From an uncultured Eubacterium sp. (GTDB taxonomy: Bacteria > Bacillota > Clostridia > Lachnospirales > Lachnospiraceae), in assembly GCA_900552795.1 (NCBI GenBank), contig USBB01000014.1, positions 1-54,290 of the forward strand: 54,290 nucleotides of DNA. The letters run 5' to 3'. Made by a program: the position numbers and the translations under genes. Below, in pieces: positions 43,382-52,020 of this stretch. The number at the start of each line of letters is the position of its first letter. The stretch's first letter is position 1. Under the pieces are notes generated by a model. It ran no database searches. It saw nothing but the letters and a program-made list of their open reading frames with translations, and was not told where the DNA came from.

Positions 43382-43588
43382 TTAACCTACTGATTCCATG
43401 TAATTATTAATATCTTCCATCAATGCATCCGCATCAAGTCCGTGTACCATTGCAGCTTCCTCTATTGTCTCTCCTGCCGATGAAGGACATCCTACACAAT
43501 GCATACCTGCACTCATAAGAATAGGTATTATTCCTGCATCAATCTGTATTGCTTCACCAATCGTTGTATTCTTGGTAATCTTTGCCAT
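43382..43588 (-). CDS. DUF1858 redox-disulfide protein
   Basis: 68 residues. It begins ITKNTTIGEAIQID and carries the CVGC pair (C31, C34) in SAGMHCVGCPSS, typical of the DUF1858 family often found beside hybrid-cluster or other redox proteins. It is probably a small cytoplasmic redox or metal-binding module. It is divergent from a 2[4Fe-4S] ferredoxin gene, which suggests related redox roles. The partner protein is not visible here. Confidence 0.88.
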   Translation of the reverse strand: MAKITKNTTIGEAIQIDAGIIPILMSAGMHCVGCPSSAGETIEEAAMVHGLDADALMEDINNYMESVG

Positions 43589-43786
43589 TTAATATTCCTC
43601 CTGTTTCTTTTTGTATGTCTAATATAATCTCAAGCAGCTGATATGTCAAGCTTACAGTGCGCTCTTGCTATATGTTTCCATTTATATTTTTAAAGCTTTA
43701 ACACACAGTCCTTATATTTCATTGTTTTTTAAGATTTGCTTAATTTAATGTTATAATTATCAGGGTGTCAAAACACACATAAACTG

Positions 43787-43815
43787 TTGAATTTTTTATA
43801 TTTATATCGTATAAT
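43787..43815 (+). promoter_or_regulatory. Sigma-A promoter of the ferredoxin gene
   Basis: TTGAAT and TATAAT are spaced by 17 bp, 32 bp before the ferredoxin start codon. Confidence 0.75.
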
Positions 43816-43847
43816 CTAAAAAAGAAAATTACAAGGAGGATTTTATC

Positions 43848-44018
43848 ATGGCATATGTAATTAATGATGAATGTATCAACTGTGGTGCTTGTGCTGCAGG
43901 TTGTCCTGTTGAAGCTATCAGCGAAGGTGCAGAACATATGGAAATCAATGCTGATGCTTGCATCGATTGCGGCGCTTGCGCTTCTACATGTCCTGTTGGA
44001 GCACCAAATCCAGCATAA
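43848..44018 (+). CDS. 2[4Fe-4S] ferredoxin
   Basis: 56 residues, the classical clostridial ferredoxin. It has two CX2CX2CX3CP motifs: C9, C12, C15, C19-P20 and C38, C41, C44, C48-P49. It is a low-potential cytoplasmic electron carrier for pyruvate:ferredoxin oxidoreductase, hydrogenase and Rnf-type systems. AAGGAGGA precedes the ATG and a good sigma-A promoter lies upstream, both suggesting strong expression. It is a single-gene unit ending at hairpins and a bidirectional terminator. Confidence 0.95.
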   Translation: MAYVINDECINCGACAAGCPVEAISEGAEHMEINADACIDCGACASTCPVGAPNPA

Positions 44019-44039
44019 TATTAATTAAATTATTACAAC

Positions 44040-44082
44040 AAGAGCCTTTGCTCTTAAAAGCAAAGAATGTGCCTTTGCACAT
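44040..44082 (+). repeat. Two small CTTT-loop hairpins after ferredoxin
   Basis: AAGAGC-CTTT-GCTCTT (44040-44055) and ATGTGC-CTTT-GCACAT (44067-44082) are perfect six-pair stems with the same loop. They lie between the ferredoxin stop and its terminator and could stabilise the mRNA 3' end. Confidence 0.7.
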
Positions 44083-44095
44083 CCCTTGCTAAACA

Positions 44096-44162
44096 TCAAA
44101 ATAAGCGCCGCATTACAATAGCCTTACATAATGGAAAGCTGTTCATGCGGCGCTTATTTTTT
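44096..44162. terminator. Bidirectional terminator between ferredoxin and dnaB
   Basis: AATAAGCGCCGCAT (44100-44113) pairs perfectly with ATGCGGCGCTTATT (44145-44158), with a T tract on the right and A-rich sequence on the left. It serves both converging genes. Confidence 0.9.
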
Positions 44163-44171
44163 ATAGCATTA

Positions 44172-45518
44172 TTATCTTGGAATATAGCTTTTATCGAGCA
44201 AATCTGCAAACCTCGTCTGCTCGGGTATCCATGCCATCTTAACGGTTCCTATCGGGCCATTTCTTTGCTTTGCAATAATAATCTCGGCAATTCCCTTTAT
44301 ATCTGTATCTTTATTGTAATAATCATCTCTATACAAAAACATTACTACATCTGCATCCTGCTCAATCGCTCCCGACTCTCTCAAATCAGAAAGCATAGGT
44401 CTGTGGTCAGGTCTTTGTTCAACTGCACGACTAAGCTGTGACAATGTAACAACAGGCACATTAAGCTCTCTTGCAAGTGCCTTTAGTGAACGTGATATAT
44501 CTGATATTTCCTGCTGTCTCGAATCTGTGCGTCCGCTTCCGCTCATAAGCTGAAGATAATCGATGATAATAAGACCAAGATCATGCTCCATCTTATATTT
44601 TCTGCATCTTGAACGAAGCTCAGCTATTGAAATGCCAGGAGTATCATCAATTATCAGATGGGACTTTGCAATACTGTCAGCACCCTCTATAAGCTTGCCC
44701 CAATCGCTTGTATCAAGACGTCCTTTTCTTAATTTATCAGCATCTACTGTTGATTCAAGTGAAAGCATTCTGTTTACCAACTGCACATTTGACATTTCCA
44801 GACTAAATATTGCGGTTGTAATTCCCTGCTTTACAGCTACATTTTCGGCTACATTAAGGACAAATGCTGTTTTTCCCATAGACGGTCTTGCCGCAACAAG
44901 TATAAAATCAGATGGCTGCAATCCCGAAAGATATCCGTCCAAATCCTTAAATCCCGTAGGAACACCTGTTACCGCACCACGGTTCTTTGCCGCTGCTGAT
45001 ATTTTATCAAGTGCCTCCAGCACAACCTTGTCTATTGATACTGTTTCATGATTCCCCTTGTTTTTTACAAGGTCAAATATTTTTTTCTCTGTCTGTTCAA
45101 GTATGTCTTCTGTTTTTTCTGTTCCTGCATAACACTCGTTTGCTATGGCATCATTTACGCGTATAATATTTCTTAAAATCGACTTATCTTTAACTATTTT
45201 AGCATACTGCCTTATATTTGCAGATGTGGGCACAGCAGAAAGCAATTCTCTTATAAATTCTATGCTGTAAACTTCTGCCGGCACATTTTTTTCCTTAAGA
45301 CTCTCCTGCAGCGTTACAATGTCGACTATTCTGCCATCATTGTTCATGTCTATCATAGTCTGAAATATCACTCCGTACTGTCTGTGATAAAAATCTTCCA
45401 CTGTAAGCATCTCACCGGCAGTAATGATAGCCTGTTTATCCATAATCATTGAACCAACTACCGACTGCTCCGCTTCAAGGCTGTTTGGCATAATTCGTGT
45501 TATTGCTGCTTCTTCCAT
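44172..45518 (-). CDS. dnaB: Replicative DNA helicase DnaB
   Basis: 448 residues. The N-terminal DnaB domain (PNSLEAEQSVVGSMI) is joined by a linker to the RecA-like C-terminal ATPase: Walker A ARPSMGKTAF near 210-220, Walker B IIIDYLQLM near 310, and ESGAIEQDADVVMFLYRDDYY. The hexamer unwinds DNA at the fork and is loaded by the DnaI-like ATPase encoded at 6-7 kb. I start at the ATG at 45518, which fits the family's usual N terminus; an ATG at 45530 lies too close to the AAAGGG site. Downstream of rplI and gdpP, as in Bacillus. Confidence 0.95.
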   Translation of the reverse strand: MEEAAITRIMPNSLEAEQSVVGSMIMDKQAIITAGEMLTVEDFYHRQYGVIFQTMIDMNNDGRIVDIVTLQESLKEKNVPAEVYSIEFIRELLSAVPTSANIRQYAKIVKDKSILRNIIRVNDAIANECYAGTEKTEDILEQTEKKIFDLVKNKGNHETVSIDKVVLEALDKISAAAKNRGAVTGVPTGFKDLDGYLSGLQPSDFILVAARPSMGKTAFVLNVAENVAVKQGITTAIFSLEMSNVQLVNRMLSLESTVDADKLRKGRLDTSDWGKLIEGADSIAKSHLIIDDTPGISIAELRSRCRKYKMEHDLGLIIIDYLQLMSGSGRTDSRQQEISDISRSLKALARELNVPVVTLSQLSRAVEQRPDHRPMLSDLRESGAIEQDADVVMFLYRDDYYNKDTDIKGIAEIIIAKQRNGPIGTVKMAWIPEQTRFADLLDKSYIPR

Positions 45519-45587
45519 GATTAGTTCCATGCCCTTTCTATGGCGTTTTATTTTATGTTTATTTAATCAGTTATCAGCCTTTTATGC

Positions 45588-46034
45588 TTAATTTTCTTTA
45601 ACCTTAACTGAAAGCTTAGCGCTCACATCTTTATGAAGTCTTACAACAACCTCATGTGTTCCGAGTGTCTTTATAGCTTCATCAAGCTTCATTTTCTTTT
45701 TATCAATTTCAAGACCTAACTGTTCCTTTACAGCCTGCACAATTTCCTTAGATGAAACTGCACCGAATGTCCTGCCACCCTCACCGGTCTTTATTGATAC
45801 AGTCACTGGCTTTTCTTCTATCTTTGCCGCAAGCTCCTTAGCTGCTGCAAGCTCCTCCGCTGCATGCTTATCATCTCTTTTTTTCTGAAGCTTTAAATCA
45901 TTTAAATTATTTGCAGTCGCCTCTATTCCAAGCTTTTTAGGCAGCACATAATTACGTGCATATCCGTCATTTATCTTAACTATCTGACCCTTTTTACCAA
46001 GTGTTTTTACATCCTGCAACAATATAACTTCCAT
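45588..46034 (-). CDS. rplI: 50S ribosomal protein L9
   Basis: 148 residues of normal architecture. The N-terminal RNA-binding domain has MEVILLQDVKTLGKKGQIVKI and NDGYARNYVLPK; a long helix rich in Lys/Ala/Glu links it to the C-terminal domain (GGRTFGAVSSKEI). Situated between gdpP and dnaB, the usual Firmicutes arrangement. Confidence 0.97.
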   Translation of the reverse strand: MEVILLQDVKTLGKKGQIVKINDGYARNYVLPKKLGIEATANNLNDLKLQKKRDDKHAAEELAAAKELAAKIEEKPVTVSIKTGEGGRTFGAVSSKEIVQAVKEQLGLEIDKKKMKLDEAIKTLGTHEVVVRLHKDVSAKLSVKVKEN

Positions 46035-46085
46035 TTTTTACCTCTTTTCTACACTGCTTTTTATTAATAACAAATATCAAAAATC

Positions 46086-48146
46086 TTATATTTCCCCATC
46101 TTTTATCATACTGTCAAGCGTAACTTTTATTGTCTGAACCGCCTGATCTGCAGTACAATCCTTAAGCTGTACACCTGCTATTGTCATATGCCCGCCTCCG
46201 CCAAGCTTTTCCATTATAAGCTGAACATTTACCTCATCAATTGAACGGGCGCTTATATATATCGCATCATTAAATGGTGTAATAACAAATGATGCCTTTA
46301 TACCTGATATATCAAGAAGCTGATTTGCAGCCTTTGCACCACCTTCTGTAGGACTTTCCACTCCCTCACCTTCAAACTTTGCAATAGCAAATACATCTCT
46401 GTATACTGTGGCCTTGCTGACAGCCTGAGCCACTGCCCTGTATTCCGCCATATCATTTCTTAAAAGCTTTCTGACTCTCGTAACATCAGCACCATGTCTT
46501 CTTAAAAATGCTGCCGCCTCAAATGTTCTTGGGCCTGATTTATTATTAAATCCGTCAGTATCAATATTTATTCCTGCATACAATGCATCTGCTTCTATGG
46601 CCTTTATCTTAACGCTGTCCTCAACATACTGTATCATCTCAGTAATCATCTCAGATGCTGATGACGCATAAGGATCAACATATGATAAAACTGCACCGCT
46701 GATTGGTTCGCTTGACTGTCTGTGATGGTCAAAAACCATGATAGTCTTGCATTTGTCTAAAAGTTCAGGACACTCTGTCCTCTGCGGTATATTTACATCA
46801 ACAACAATTACTGCTGTCATTGAATTTACATATTGCGGAGCTTCCTCCTTTAACAGAAATAAATCCTGAGGATAATCTGTCTTTCCTAAAAATCTGTCCA
46901 TAAATGGTTTTACACTGCTTGTAACATCATTTATAACAATATGAGCTTCTTTGCCAAGTCTTCTGCATATCGCATAAATTCCGACCGCTGAACCGAATGC
47001 ATCTATATCTGCAATCTGATGTCCCATTATAAGAACATTCTCCGTAGTCTCAAGAATCTGCTTTAAAGCATGAGCCTTGACTCTTACCTTAACCCTTGTA
47101 TTTTTCTCCATCTGCTGGCTCTTTCCACCAAAATACATTATCTTTTCGGCATCCTTGACAACAGCCTGGTCGCCTCCTCGTCCGAGTGCAAGATCCATAG
47201 CAGCCTTTGCAATATCAAAATTTTTAGAATATTCTCCGGCACCTGTTCCGATACCTACACTTAACGTTATAGTCATCTCATTTCCGACTTTAACATTTTT
47301 TATATCTTCCAATATACTGAATTTATCTTCCAAAAGCTTTTCAAGATACTTATATCTGAATACAGCCAGATATTTATCTTTCTCAAGCTTACGCACAATA
47401 GCGGCACCAGCCGCAAAATATTTATTTACTCTCTTATCTATAAGACCAACAAAAAGAGAACGCCTTACATCATCAATACTTTCAAGAGCCTCCTCATAGT
47501 TGTCTATGTAAATAAGTCCTACGACAAAACGCTCCTCTTTTATCTTCTGAATGTACATATTTATATCAGTTTCATCAAACATATACATTGCAACAAATGA
47601 GTCGCATTTATCTGAAGATACAATATTAACGCCTCTTGTGAACTTATCTATAGATATTCTTTTCATCTCTACGCAATAATCGCGTCCCTGATATGATATT
47701 CTCACCTCTTTTGATTCTTCCCCGGTAGGAAATATATTAGGCGTAATCTCGTGAAATACTGTTGCAATATTTTTTCTGAAATCTTTCTTTTTCTCTGTCT
47801 TTTCCAGCATCATTTTATTCATCCACATTACACGCCCGTTGTTGTCAATCAGGCAGTAAGGAATGCTCAAATCATATAATAACTGTCTCTGTACCTGTGA
47901 GTAATTAGAAGAAAAATCTATCAGTTCATGCATAAGATTATTCTTTATATAAAATGTAAGTAATGTAATTGCAATAATATAAACAAGCACAAAAATACTC
48001 GCTATTTTGGCACAGTTAACATCCACAAAATACATTCCTATATTAAATAATATCAATAATGCTCCCATAAATAAAGGAAACATAATAACCTTTTTTAATC
48101 GTCCTGAAGCCATAAATAACTGATTTGAATTGTTTCTTCTAAACAT
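46086..48146 (-). CDS. gdpP: Cyclic-di-AMP phosphodiesterase GdpP
   Basis: 686 residues. Two membrane helices (about 15-35 and 40-65) are followed by a PAS-like domain (about 75-155), a degenerate GGDEF domain (about 165-335) and a DHH/DHHA1 phosphodiesterase. Metal-binding motifs include HQIADIDAFGS near 379, DVNIPQRTE, and FDHHRQ near 474, with the DHHA1 GGGGHMTIAG near the C terminus. It hydrolyses c-di-AMP to pApA and so affects potassium and cell-wall homeostasis. The GGDEF domain lacks a GGDEF motif (RGGDQAVVK is at that place), as usual for GdpP. First of the gdpP-rplI-dnaB run. Confidence 0.95.
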   Translation of the reverse strand: MFRRNNSNQLFMASGRLKKVIMFPLFMGALLILFNIGMYFVDVNCAKIASIFVLVYIIAITLLTFYIKNNLMHELIDFSSNYSQVQRQLLYDLSIPYCLIDNNGRVMWMNKMMLEKTEKKKDFRKNIATVFHEITPNIFPTGEESKEVRISYQGRDYCVEMKRISIDKFTRGVNIVSSDKCDSFVAMYMFDETDINMYIQKIKEERFVVGLIYIDNYEEALESIDDVRRSLFVGLIDKRVNKYFAAGAAIVRKLEKDKYLAVFRYKYLEKLLEDKFSILEDIKNVKVGNEMTITLSVGIGTGAGEYSKNFDIAKAAMDLALGRGGDQAVVKDAEKIMYFGGKSQQMEKNTRVKVRVKAHALKQILETTENVLIMGHQIADIDAFGSAVGIYAICRRLGKEAHIVINDVTSSVKPFMDRFLGKTDYPQDLFLLKEEAPQYVNSMTAVIVVDVNIPQRTECPELLDKCKTIMVFDHHRQSSEPISGAVLSYVDPYASSASEMITEMIQYVEDSVKIKAIEADALYAGINIDTDGFNNKSGPRTFEAAAFLRRHGADVTRVRKLLRNDMAEYRAVAQAVSKATVYRDVFAIAKFEGEGVESPTEGGAKAANQLLDISGIKASFVITPFNDAIYISARSIDEVNVQLIMEKLGGGGHMTIAGVQLKDCTADQAVQTIKVTLDSMIKDGEI

Positions 48147-48246
48147 ATCTATTCACTCCACTTAACTTTATTTTGCACAACAATTAAATTTTTTCCAAAA
48201 ATGTAATTTCTATTATATCATTATTGGAGAATAAAGTAAAATAAAA

Positions 48247-48313
48247 AAGCGTCGTTTACGACGCTTGCAAGATTTGCTTCGCAAACTTGTTATCAGAATG
48301 TGTCTTTGACGCA
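48247..48313. repeat. Hairpin cluster between gdpP and rpsR
   Basis: AAGCGTC/GACGCTT (48247-48266), CAAGATTTGC/GCAAACTTG (48268-48289, one bulge, TTC loop) and a TTT-loop hairpin (48299-48313) lie in a row. CAAGATTTGCT (48268-48278) is also present at 43218-43228 beside a similar small hairpin. Confidence 0.6.
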
Positions 48314-48327
48314 GTTTTTTATAAAGT

Positions 48328-48358
48328 AAAAAAACCGCTACAGAATCTCTGTAACGGT
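48328..48358 (-). terminator. Terminator of the rpsF-ssb-rpsR operon
   Basis: ACCGCTACAG pairs with CTGTAACGGT (one mismatch) across a 5-nt loop; a run of A on the left gives a T run in the minus-strand transcript. Confidence 0.85.
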
Positions 48359-48392
48359 CTTAAAACTTTATTCAAACACTATTAAATACTTA

Positions 48393-48656
48393 TTATTCAA
48401 CAGTATATGGCATTAATGCTACGTGTCTTGCTCTCTTAACAGCTACTGTAAGAGCTCTCTGATGCTTTGCGCAGTTTCCTGTAATTCTTCTTGGAAGAAT
48501 CTTACCTCTTTCAGAAACATACTTCTTTAATAAAGCAACATCTTTATAATCTAATGCCTTGTTTGCATCAGCACAAAATGCACATACTTTCTTTCTTCTG
48601 CGCATTGGTCTTCTTCTCATCTGACCTTCTGGTCTTTCAGCCTTCTTTTCTGGCAT
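48393..48656 (-). CDS. rpsR: 30S ribosomal protein S18
   Basis: 87 residues, with an Arg-rich N-terminal extension (GQMRRRPMRRRKKVCAFC) and the conserved LKKYVSERGKILPRRITG core. CAFCADANK is the common S18 form. Last gene of the rpsF-ssb-rpsR operon, 17 bp after ssb. Confidence 0.97.
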   Translation of the reverse strand: MPEKKAERPEGQMRRRPMRRRKKVCAFCADANKALDYKDVALLKKYVSERGKILPRRITGNCAKHQRALTVAVKRARHVALMPYTVE

Positions 48657-48673
48657 ATCAGTTACCTCCTGTT

Positions 48674-49123
48674 TTAATTAAAAGGCAAACCTTCATCCTC
48701 CACTCCGTCAGGAATATTCATAAATCCGTCTCCTGCAGCACTTGGCTCAGGTCTTGACGGTACAAATGCAGCTTCACTTGATGCTGCTGAAGATTTGCTT
48801 TCTGCAAATTCCTGGTCTTCAACCACTACATCAGTCGTGTAAACTCTCTGTCCATCCTTATTAGTATAGCTTCCTGTCTGAATTCTTCCCTGAATTACAA
48901 GCTTTGTTCCCTGATGAAGATACTTCTCAGCGAATTCGCCTTGTCTTCCAAATGCAACACAGCTGATAAAATCTGCTGTCTGTTCATTACTGTCACTATT
49001 TCTTGAACGTCTTCTGTCTACTGCCAATGTATATCTTGCGACTGCCATAGACCCGTCACCGCTCTGTGAATAACGTACATCTGGATCTCTTGTCAATCTT
49101 CCCATTAATATTACTCTGTTCAT
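48674..49123 (-). CDS. ssb: Single-stranded DNA-binding protein
   Basis: 149 residues. The OB fold (MNRVILMGRLTRDPDVRYS, DFISCVAFGRQGEFAEKYL) spans about 1-105; a flexible Ser/Ala/Pro-rich tail ends in the acidic tip EDEGLPFN, which recruits repair and replication partners. Position between rpsF and rpsR is canonical. Confidence 0.96.
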   Translation of the reverse strand: MNRVILMGRLTRDPDVRYSQSGDGSMAVARYTLAVDRRRSRNSDSNEQTADFISCVAFGRQGEFAEKYLHQGTKLVIQGRIQTGSYTNKDGQRVYTTDVVVEDQEFAESKSSAASSEAAFVPSRPEPSAAGDGFMNIPDGVEDEGLPFN

Positions 49124-49167
49124 ACTTATTCTCCTCTTCTATAAAGAGTTGTTAAGCAAAACGTTGA

Positions 49168-49455
49168 TTATTCTCCATCTTTAACGATTAAGAATCTGAT
49201 TACATTTTCCATAATACGAACTCTGTTCTCAACTTCGATTGGGCATGTTGCGTCAGCCTCAAATTTAATGAAGTTGTAGAAGCCTTCGTTCATCTTCTGA
49301 ATTTCATAAGCAAGCTTCTTCTTTTCGCATGTGCCTGGATCTGTAATTGTACCACCGAAACGAGTGATTAATTCCTTAACCTGCTCGATTGTAGCGTTTC
49401 TTACTTCTTCCTCGACGTTCGCACTAACAACTAATGCTAATTCATACTTATTCAT
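49168..49455 (-). CDS. rpsF: 30S ribosomal protein S6
   Basis: 95 residues, a ferredoxin-like fold (MNKYELALVVSANVEEEVRN, EKKKLAYEIQKMNEGFYNF). S6 pairs with S18 in the small subunit, and both genes are in this operon. I start at the ATG at 49455; an upstream in-frame GTG falls inside the GGAGGTG ribosome-binding site. Confidence 0.96.
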   Translation of the reverse strand: MNKYELALVVSANVEEEVRNATIEQVKELITRFGGTITDPGTCEKKKLAYEIQKMNEGFYNFIKFEADATCPIEVENRVRIMENVIRFLIVKDGE

Positions 49456-49551
49456 TCTACGTCGCACCTCCTTCTGGTCTCTGGTCCCTTAATCACAGTA
49501 AGGAACAAGGAAATTATATATCACGAAGTAAAATTTTATCATATCCATAAT

Positions 49552-49743
49552 TTAATTACAAGCTTTTTTTAACTTTTTTGTATTTTTTTCTACGAGACTT
49601 CTTTTTACCATAATTTCATGTGAGCATCCCATACACTTTAACTTAAAATCTGCACCTACCCGCAATATTTCCCAGTCACTGCTTCCGCATGGGTGCTTCT
49701 TTTTTAAAGTAACAATATCTCCAACTTCATATATATACGCCAT
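49552..49743 (-). CDS. DUF951 family protein (YyzM-like)
   Basis: 63 residues. VGDIVTLKKKHPCGSSDWEI and KCMGCSHEIMVKR are the family signature; the cysteines suggest a zinc-binding SH3-like fold. It is often found near rpsF in Firmicutes, as here. GAGGGTG precedes the ATG. Function not established. Confidence 0.9.
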   Translation of the reverse strand: MAYIYEVGDIVTLKKKHPCGSSDWEILRVGADFKLKCMGCSHEIMVKRSLVEKNTKKLKKACN

Positions 49744-49800
49744 ATTTTACACCCTCATCACATAGCTGCAACACAATATCTCTGTACCCAAACAATAAAA

Positions 49801-50517
49801 TTAATTCACAGCCTGAAATACTTTTCCCAAGCTGTCGTGTATAAGAATATCTGCCCTGTTATCATACGGTGTACTGCTCTTATTTATAAGCACAAGCTTA
49901 TTACCTGTATAATAATCAATAAGTCCGGCCGCAGGATATACTCCAAGTGAAGTACCCCCGACAATCAGCATATCAGCTTCCTTTATAAGACGTATTGCCT
50001 CCATAATGTCAGCCTCATTCAATGATTCCTCATACAATACAACATCAGGCTTTATTCTTCCGCCACACGCACAATGCGGAATTTCTTCACCTTTTAATAT
50101 TTCATCAACACCATAAAATCTGCCGCATTTTTCACAATAATTTCTTAACACACTGCCATGAAGTTCTATAACTTTCTGACTTCCTGCTTTCTGATGAAGC
50201 CCATCGATATTTTGTGTTATAACGCCTTTCAGACGTCCGTCCGCTTCAAGCTTTGCAAGTTTTATATGCGTCAATGATGGCTCGGCATTCTTGTATATCA
50301 TCTTATCACGATAAAACCTAAAAAATTCTTTAGTATTTCTTAAATAAAAGCTGTGACTTAAAATTGTTTCCGGAGGATAATCATACTTTTGGTTGTACAA
50401 ACCGTCAACACTTCTAAAATCAGGTATTCCGCTTTCAGTAGAAACTCCTGCTCCGCCGAAAAATACTATATTATCAGACTGCTGAATTTCCTGTGCTAAT
50501 TGCTCAATTACATTCAT
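49801..50517 (-). CDS. cobB: Sir2-family NAD-dependent protein deacylase
   Basis: 238 residues. It has the NAD-binding GAGVSTESGIPDFRS (near 22-36), QNIDGLHQKAG with the catalytic His in the following ELHGS, and a Cys4 zinc module (CEKC ... CACGG). It removes acyl groups from lysine, giving nicotinamide and O-acyl-ADP-ribose. The ATG at 50517 lies 14 bp inside the end of the upstream CpsD-like gene (GGGGTG upstream), so translation is coupled. The two products may act together, but no function of this pairing is known to me. Confidence 0.93.
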   Translation of the reverse strand: MNVIEQLAQEIQQSDNIVFFGGAGVSTESGIPDFRSVDGLYNQKYDYPPETILSHSFYLRNTKEFFRFYRDKMIYKNAEPSLTHIKLAKLEADGRLKGVITQNIDGLHQKAGSQKVIELHGSVLRNYCEKCGRFYGVDEILKGEEIPHCACGGRIKPDVVLYEESLNEADIMEAIRLIKEADMLIVGGTSLGVYPAAGLIDYYTGNKLVLINKSSTPYDNRADILIHDSLGKVFQAVN

Positions 50518-51103
50518 CAACTACAACACCCCAGACATTGCATCCATTTTTTGTAAGACGTTTCGTAAGTTTGCTTAATTCAGTCTCAACGTCGCTATTT
50601 ATCTGAGACTCGCCGACTATTGCAAGAGTCTCATCACAACACTGAGCCATCGTATTTTTCTCATCTGTCAATATAATAACTAAATCATAATCTCTTGTCT
50701 CGTCAATAAATGTCTCAACTCTTCGAACTGATATATCCAACTCGTATTTATCAGAAATATTTCCTGTAAACACAACTTTAAATGTATCAATATTTGTATT
50801 GCATACAATATTTTTAAATTCGACATCTGAAATTATATAATCGGCTATACCTAAAATATTTTTTCCAAGTCTGTACTTTGAAATAAATATATCCTTGTCA
50901 AAATCTGCATCAACAAACAAAACCTTTTTGCCCTTTCGTACAACTGCCGATGCAAGCTTAAATGCACTTACACCTATTCCTGTCACCGCAAGTGAATGAC
51001 ACCCGCTTTCGCATTTTAAAATAACAGTATCTGCAATATCCTCGTAAGACTTTGATTCTTCTTTAGTCATGTTAATTAATTTATCTATATTTACACTAAA
51101 CAA
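50504..51103 (-). CDS. CpsD/MinD-like protein with a degenerate P-loop
   Basis: 199 residues. The layout follows bacterial tyrosine kinases of the CpsD type: a segment equivalent to Walker A, VTGIGVSAFKLASAVVRKG (40-58), then VLFVDADFD (61-69, the Walker A' region) and LGKNILGIADYI. The lysine and Ser/Thr of a working P-loop are missing (GIGVSA in place of GxGKS/T). There is no C-terminal tyrosine cluster. ATP binding is therefore doubtful; it may be a pseudo-kinase partner of the Wzz/CpsC-like protein encoded 11 bp upstream. It overlaps the sirtuin gene by 14 bp. Confidence 0.65.
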   Translation of the reverse strand: MFSVNIDKLINMTKEESKSYEDIADTVILKCESGCHSLAVTGIGVSAFKLASAVVRKGKKVLFVDADFDKDIFISKYRLGKNILGIADYIISDVEFKNIVCNTNIDTFKVVFTGNISDKYELDISVRRVETFIDETRDYDLVIILTDEKNTMAQCCDETLAIVGESQINSDVETELSKLTKRLTKNGCNVWGVVVDECN

Positions 51104-51114
51104 TTACATCACCT

Positions 51115-52002
51115 TTACTTTTTGATTCTGCCAATTATGTTTACATCGTTATTTTTAGGACTTTCCTCTAATGTGACAGCTGCCTGTTCAAAGACGTCGT
51201 CATCATCATCGTCAAACCAATCAGCACCGGTATCATCGCCTAATACATCGTCCTCTTCAATATCTTCATCTTCTTTTTTGTCGTATGAGAAACGTTTCTT
51301 TGGTTCTTCTTCCTTTAAAGCATCTGCAATATCAAATCCTACATCTTCGGCATCAACTCTTTTTATAACAGTTCTTGTTTCAATATTTTCATTAGACTGC
51401 AGATTACCAAATCGTCTTTCATATTCCGCTTCTGCCTCCATGTCGTCCTTTTTCCCAAATGCTGAAATAAAAAGATATATCAAAAGCTCAGCTAAAATAC
51501 TGACTGCAAAACATATTGCCGCAATATAAACTGTATTTCTATACAAATCAGGTTTATAAGAATCTGTTGCTAATGTACCCTCTGACAATATTTTTATTGA
51601 AGCAGCCGGAAATGTTTCGTAAGTAGCCGCTCCTGCCTTCGCAACTGCATCAACATAATTTTTAGCTGTATTTTTATCAGGATTAACACATGTAATTTTT
51701 AATATGTTACTGTTTGCAGGTGTTTCAAATGAAAGATAATCTGCGATTTCTTCTGATGTTCCAAGTTTTCTTTGAGCTGATGAAATAACGCTCTCGCCTT
51801 TAAACATTATTTCGAAATCATTGTTCAGACCTCCGTCTGTTGCTCTTATACTTTCATCGTTACCCTCTGCCGGAGTAACCCTTAAAACTGTTGTAGATTT
51901 ATAAACAGGCTTCGTAACATAACTTTCATATATGTATCCTGCAGCACCTCCCAGAATAGTAACCAGAAGAACTATCAATACGCACCTTGAAAATTTTCTC
52001 AT
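51115..52002 (-). CDS. Wzz/CpsC-like membrane protein
   Basis: 295 residues. One N-terminal membrane helix (about 8-28), an extracytoplasmic region of the Wzz type (YESYVTKPVYKSTTVLRV, later ILSEGTLATDSYKPDLYRN), a second helix (about 155-180), and an acidic cytoplasmic tail with Asp/Glu runs. Wzz/CpsC proteins set polysaccharide chain length and activate a partner kinase; here the neighbouring CpsD-like protein looks inactive. I start at the ATG at 52002 with GGAGA 5-6 nt upstream. Longer in-frame reading upstream runs through the hairpin array and is not credible. Confidence 0.75.
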   Translation of the reverse strand: MRKFSRCVLIVLLVTILGGAAGYIYESYVTKPVYKSTTVLRVTPAEGNDESIRATDGGLNNDFEIMFKGESVISSAQRKLGTSEEIADYLSFETPANSNILKITCVNPDKNTAKNYVDAVAKAGAATYETFPAASIKILSEGTLATDSYKPDLYRNTVYIAAICFAVSILAELLIYLFISAFGKKDDMEAEAEYERRFGNLQSNENIETRTVIKRVDAEDVGFDIADALKEEEPKKRFSYDKKEDEDIEEDDVLGDDTGADWFDDDDDDVFEQAAVTLEESPKNNDVNIIGRIKK

Positions 52003-52020
52003 ACTAATCTCCATTCTGCA

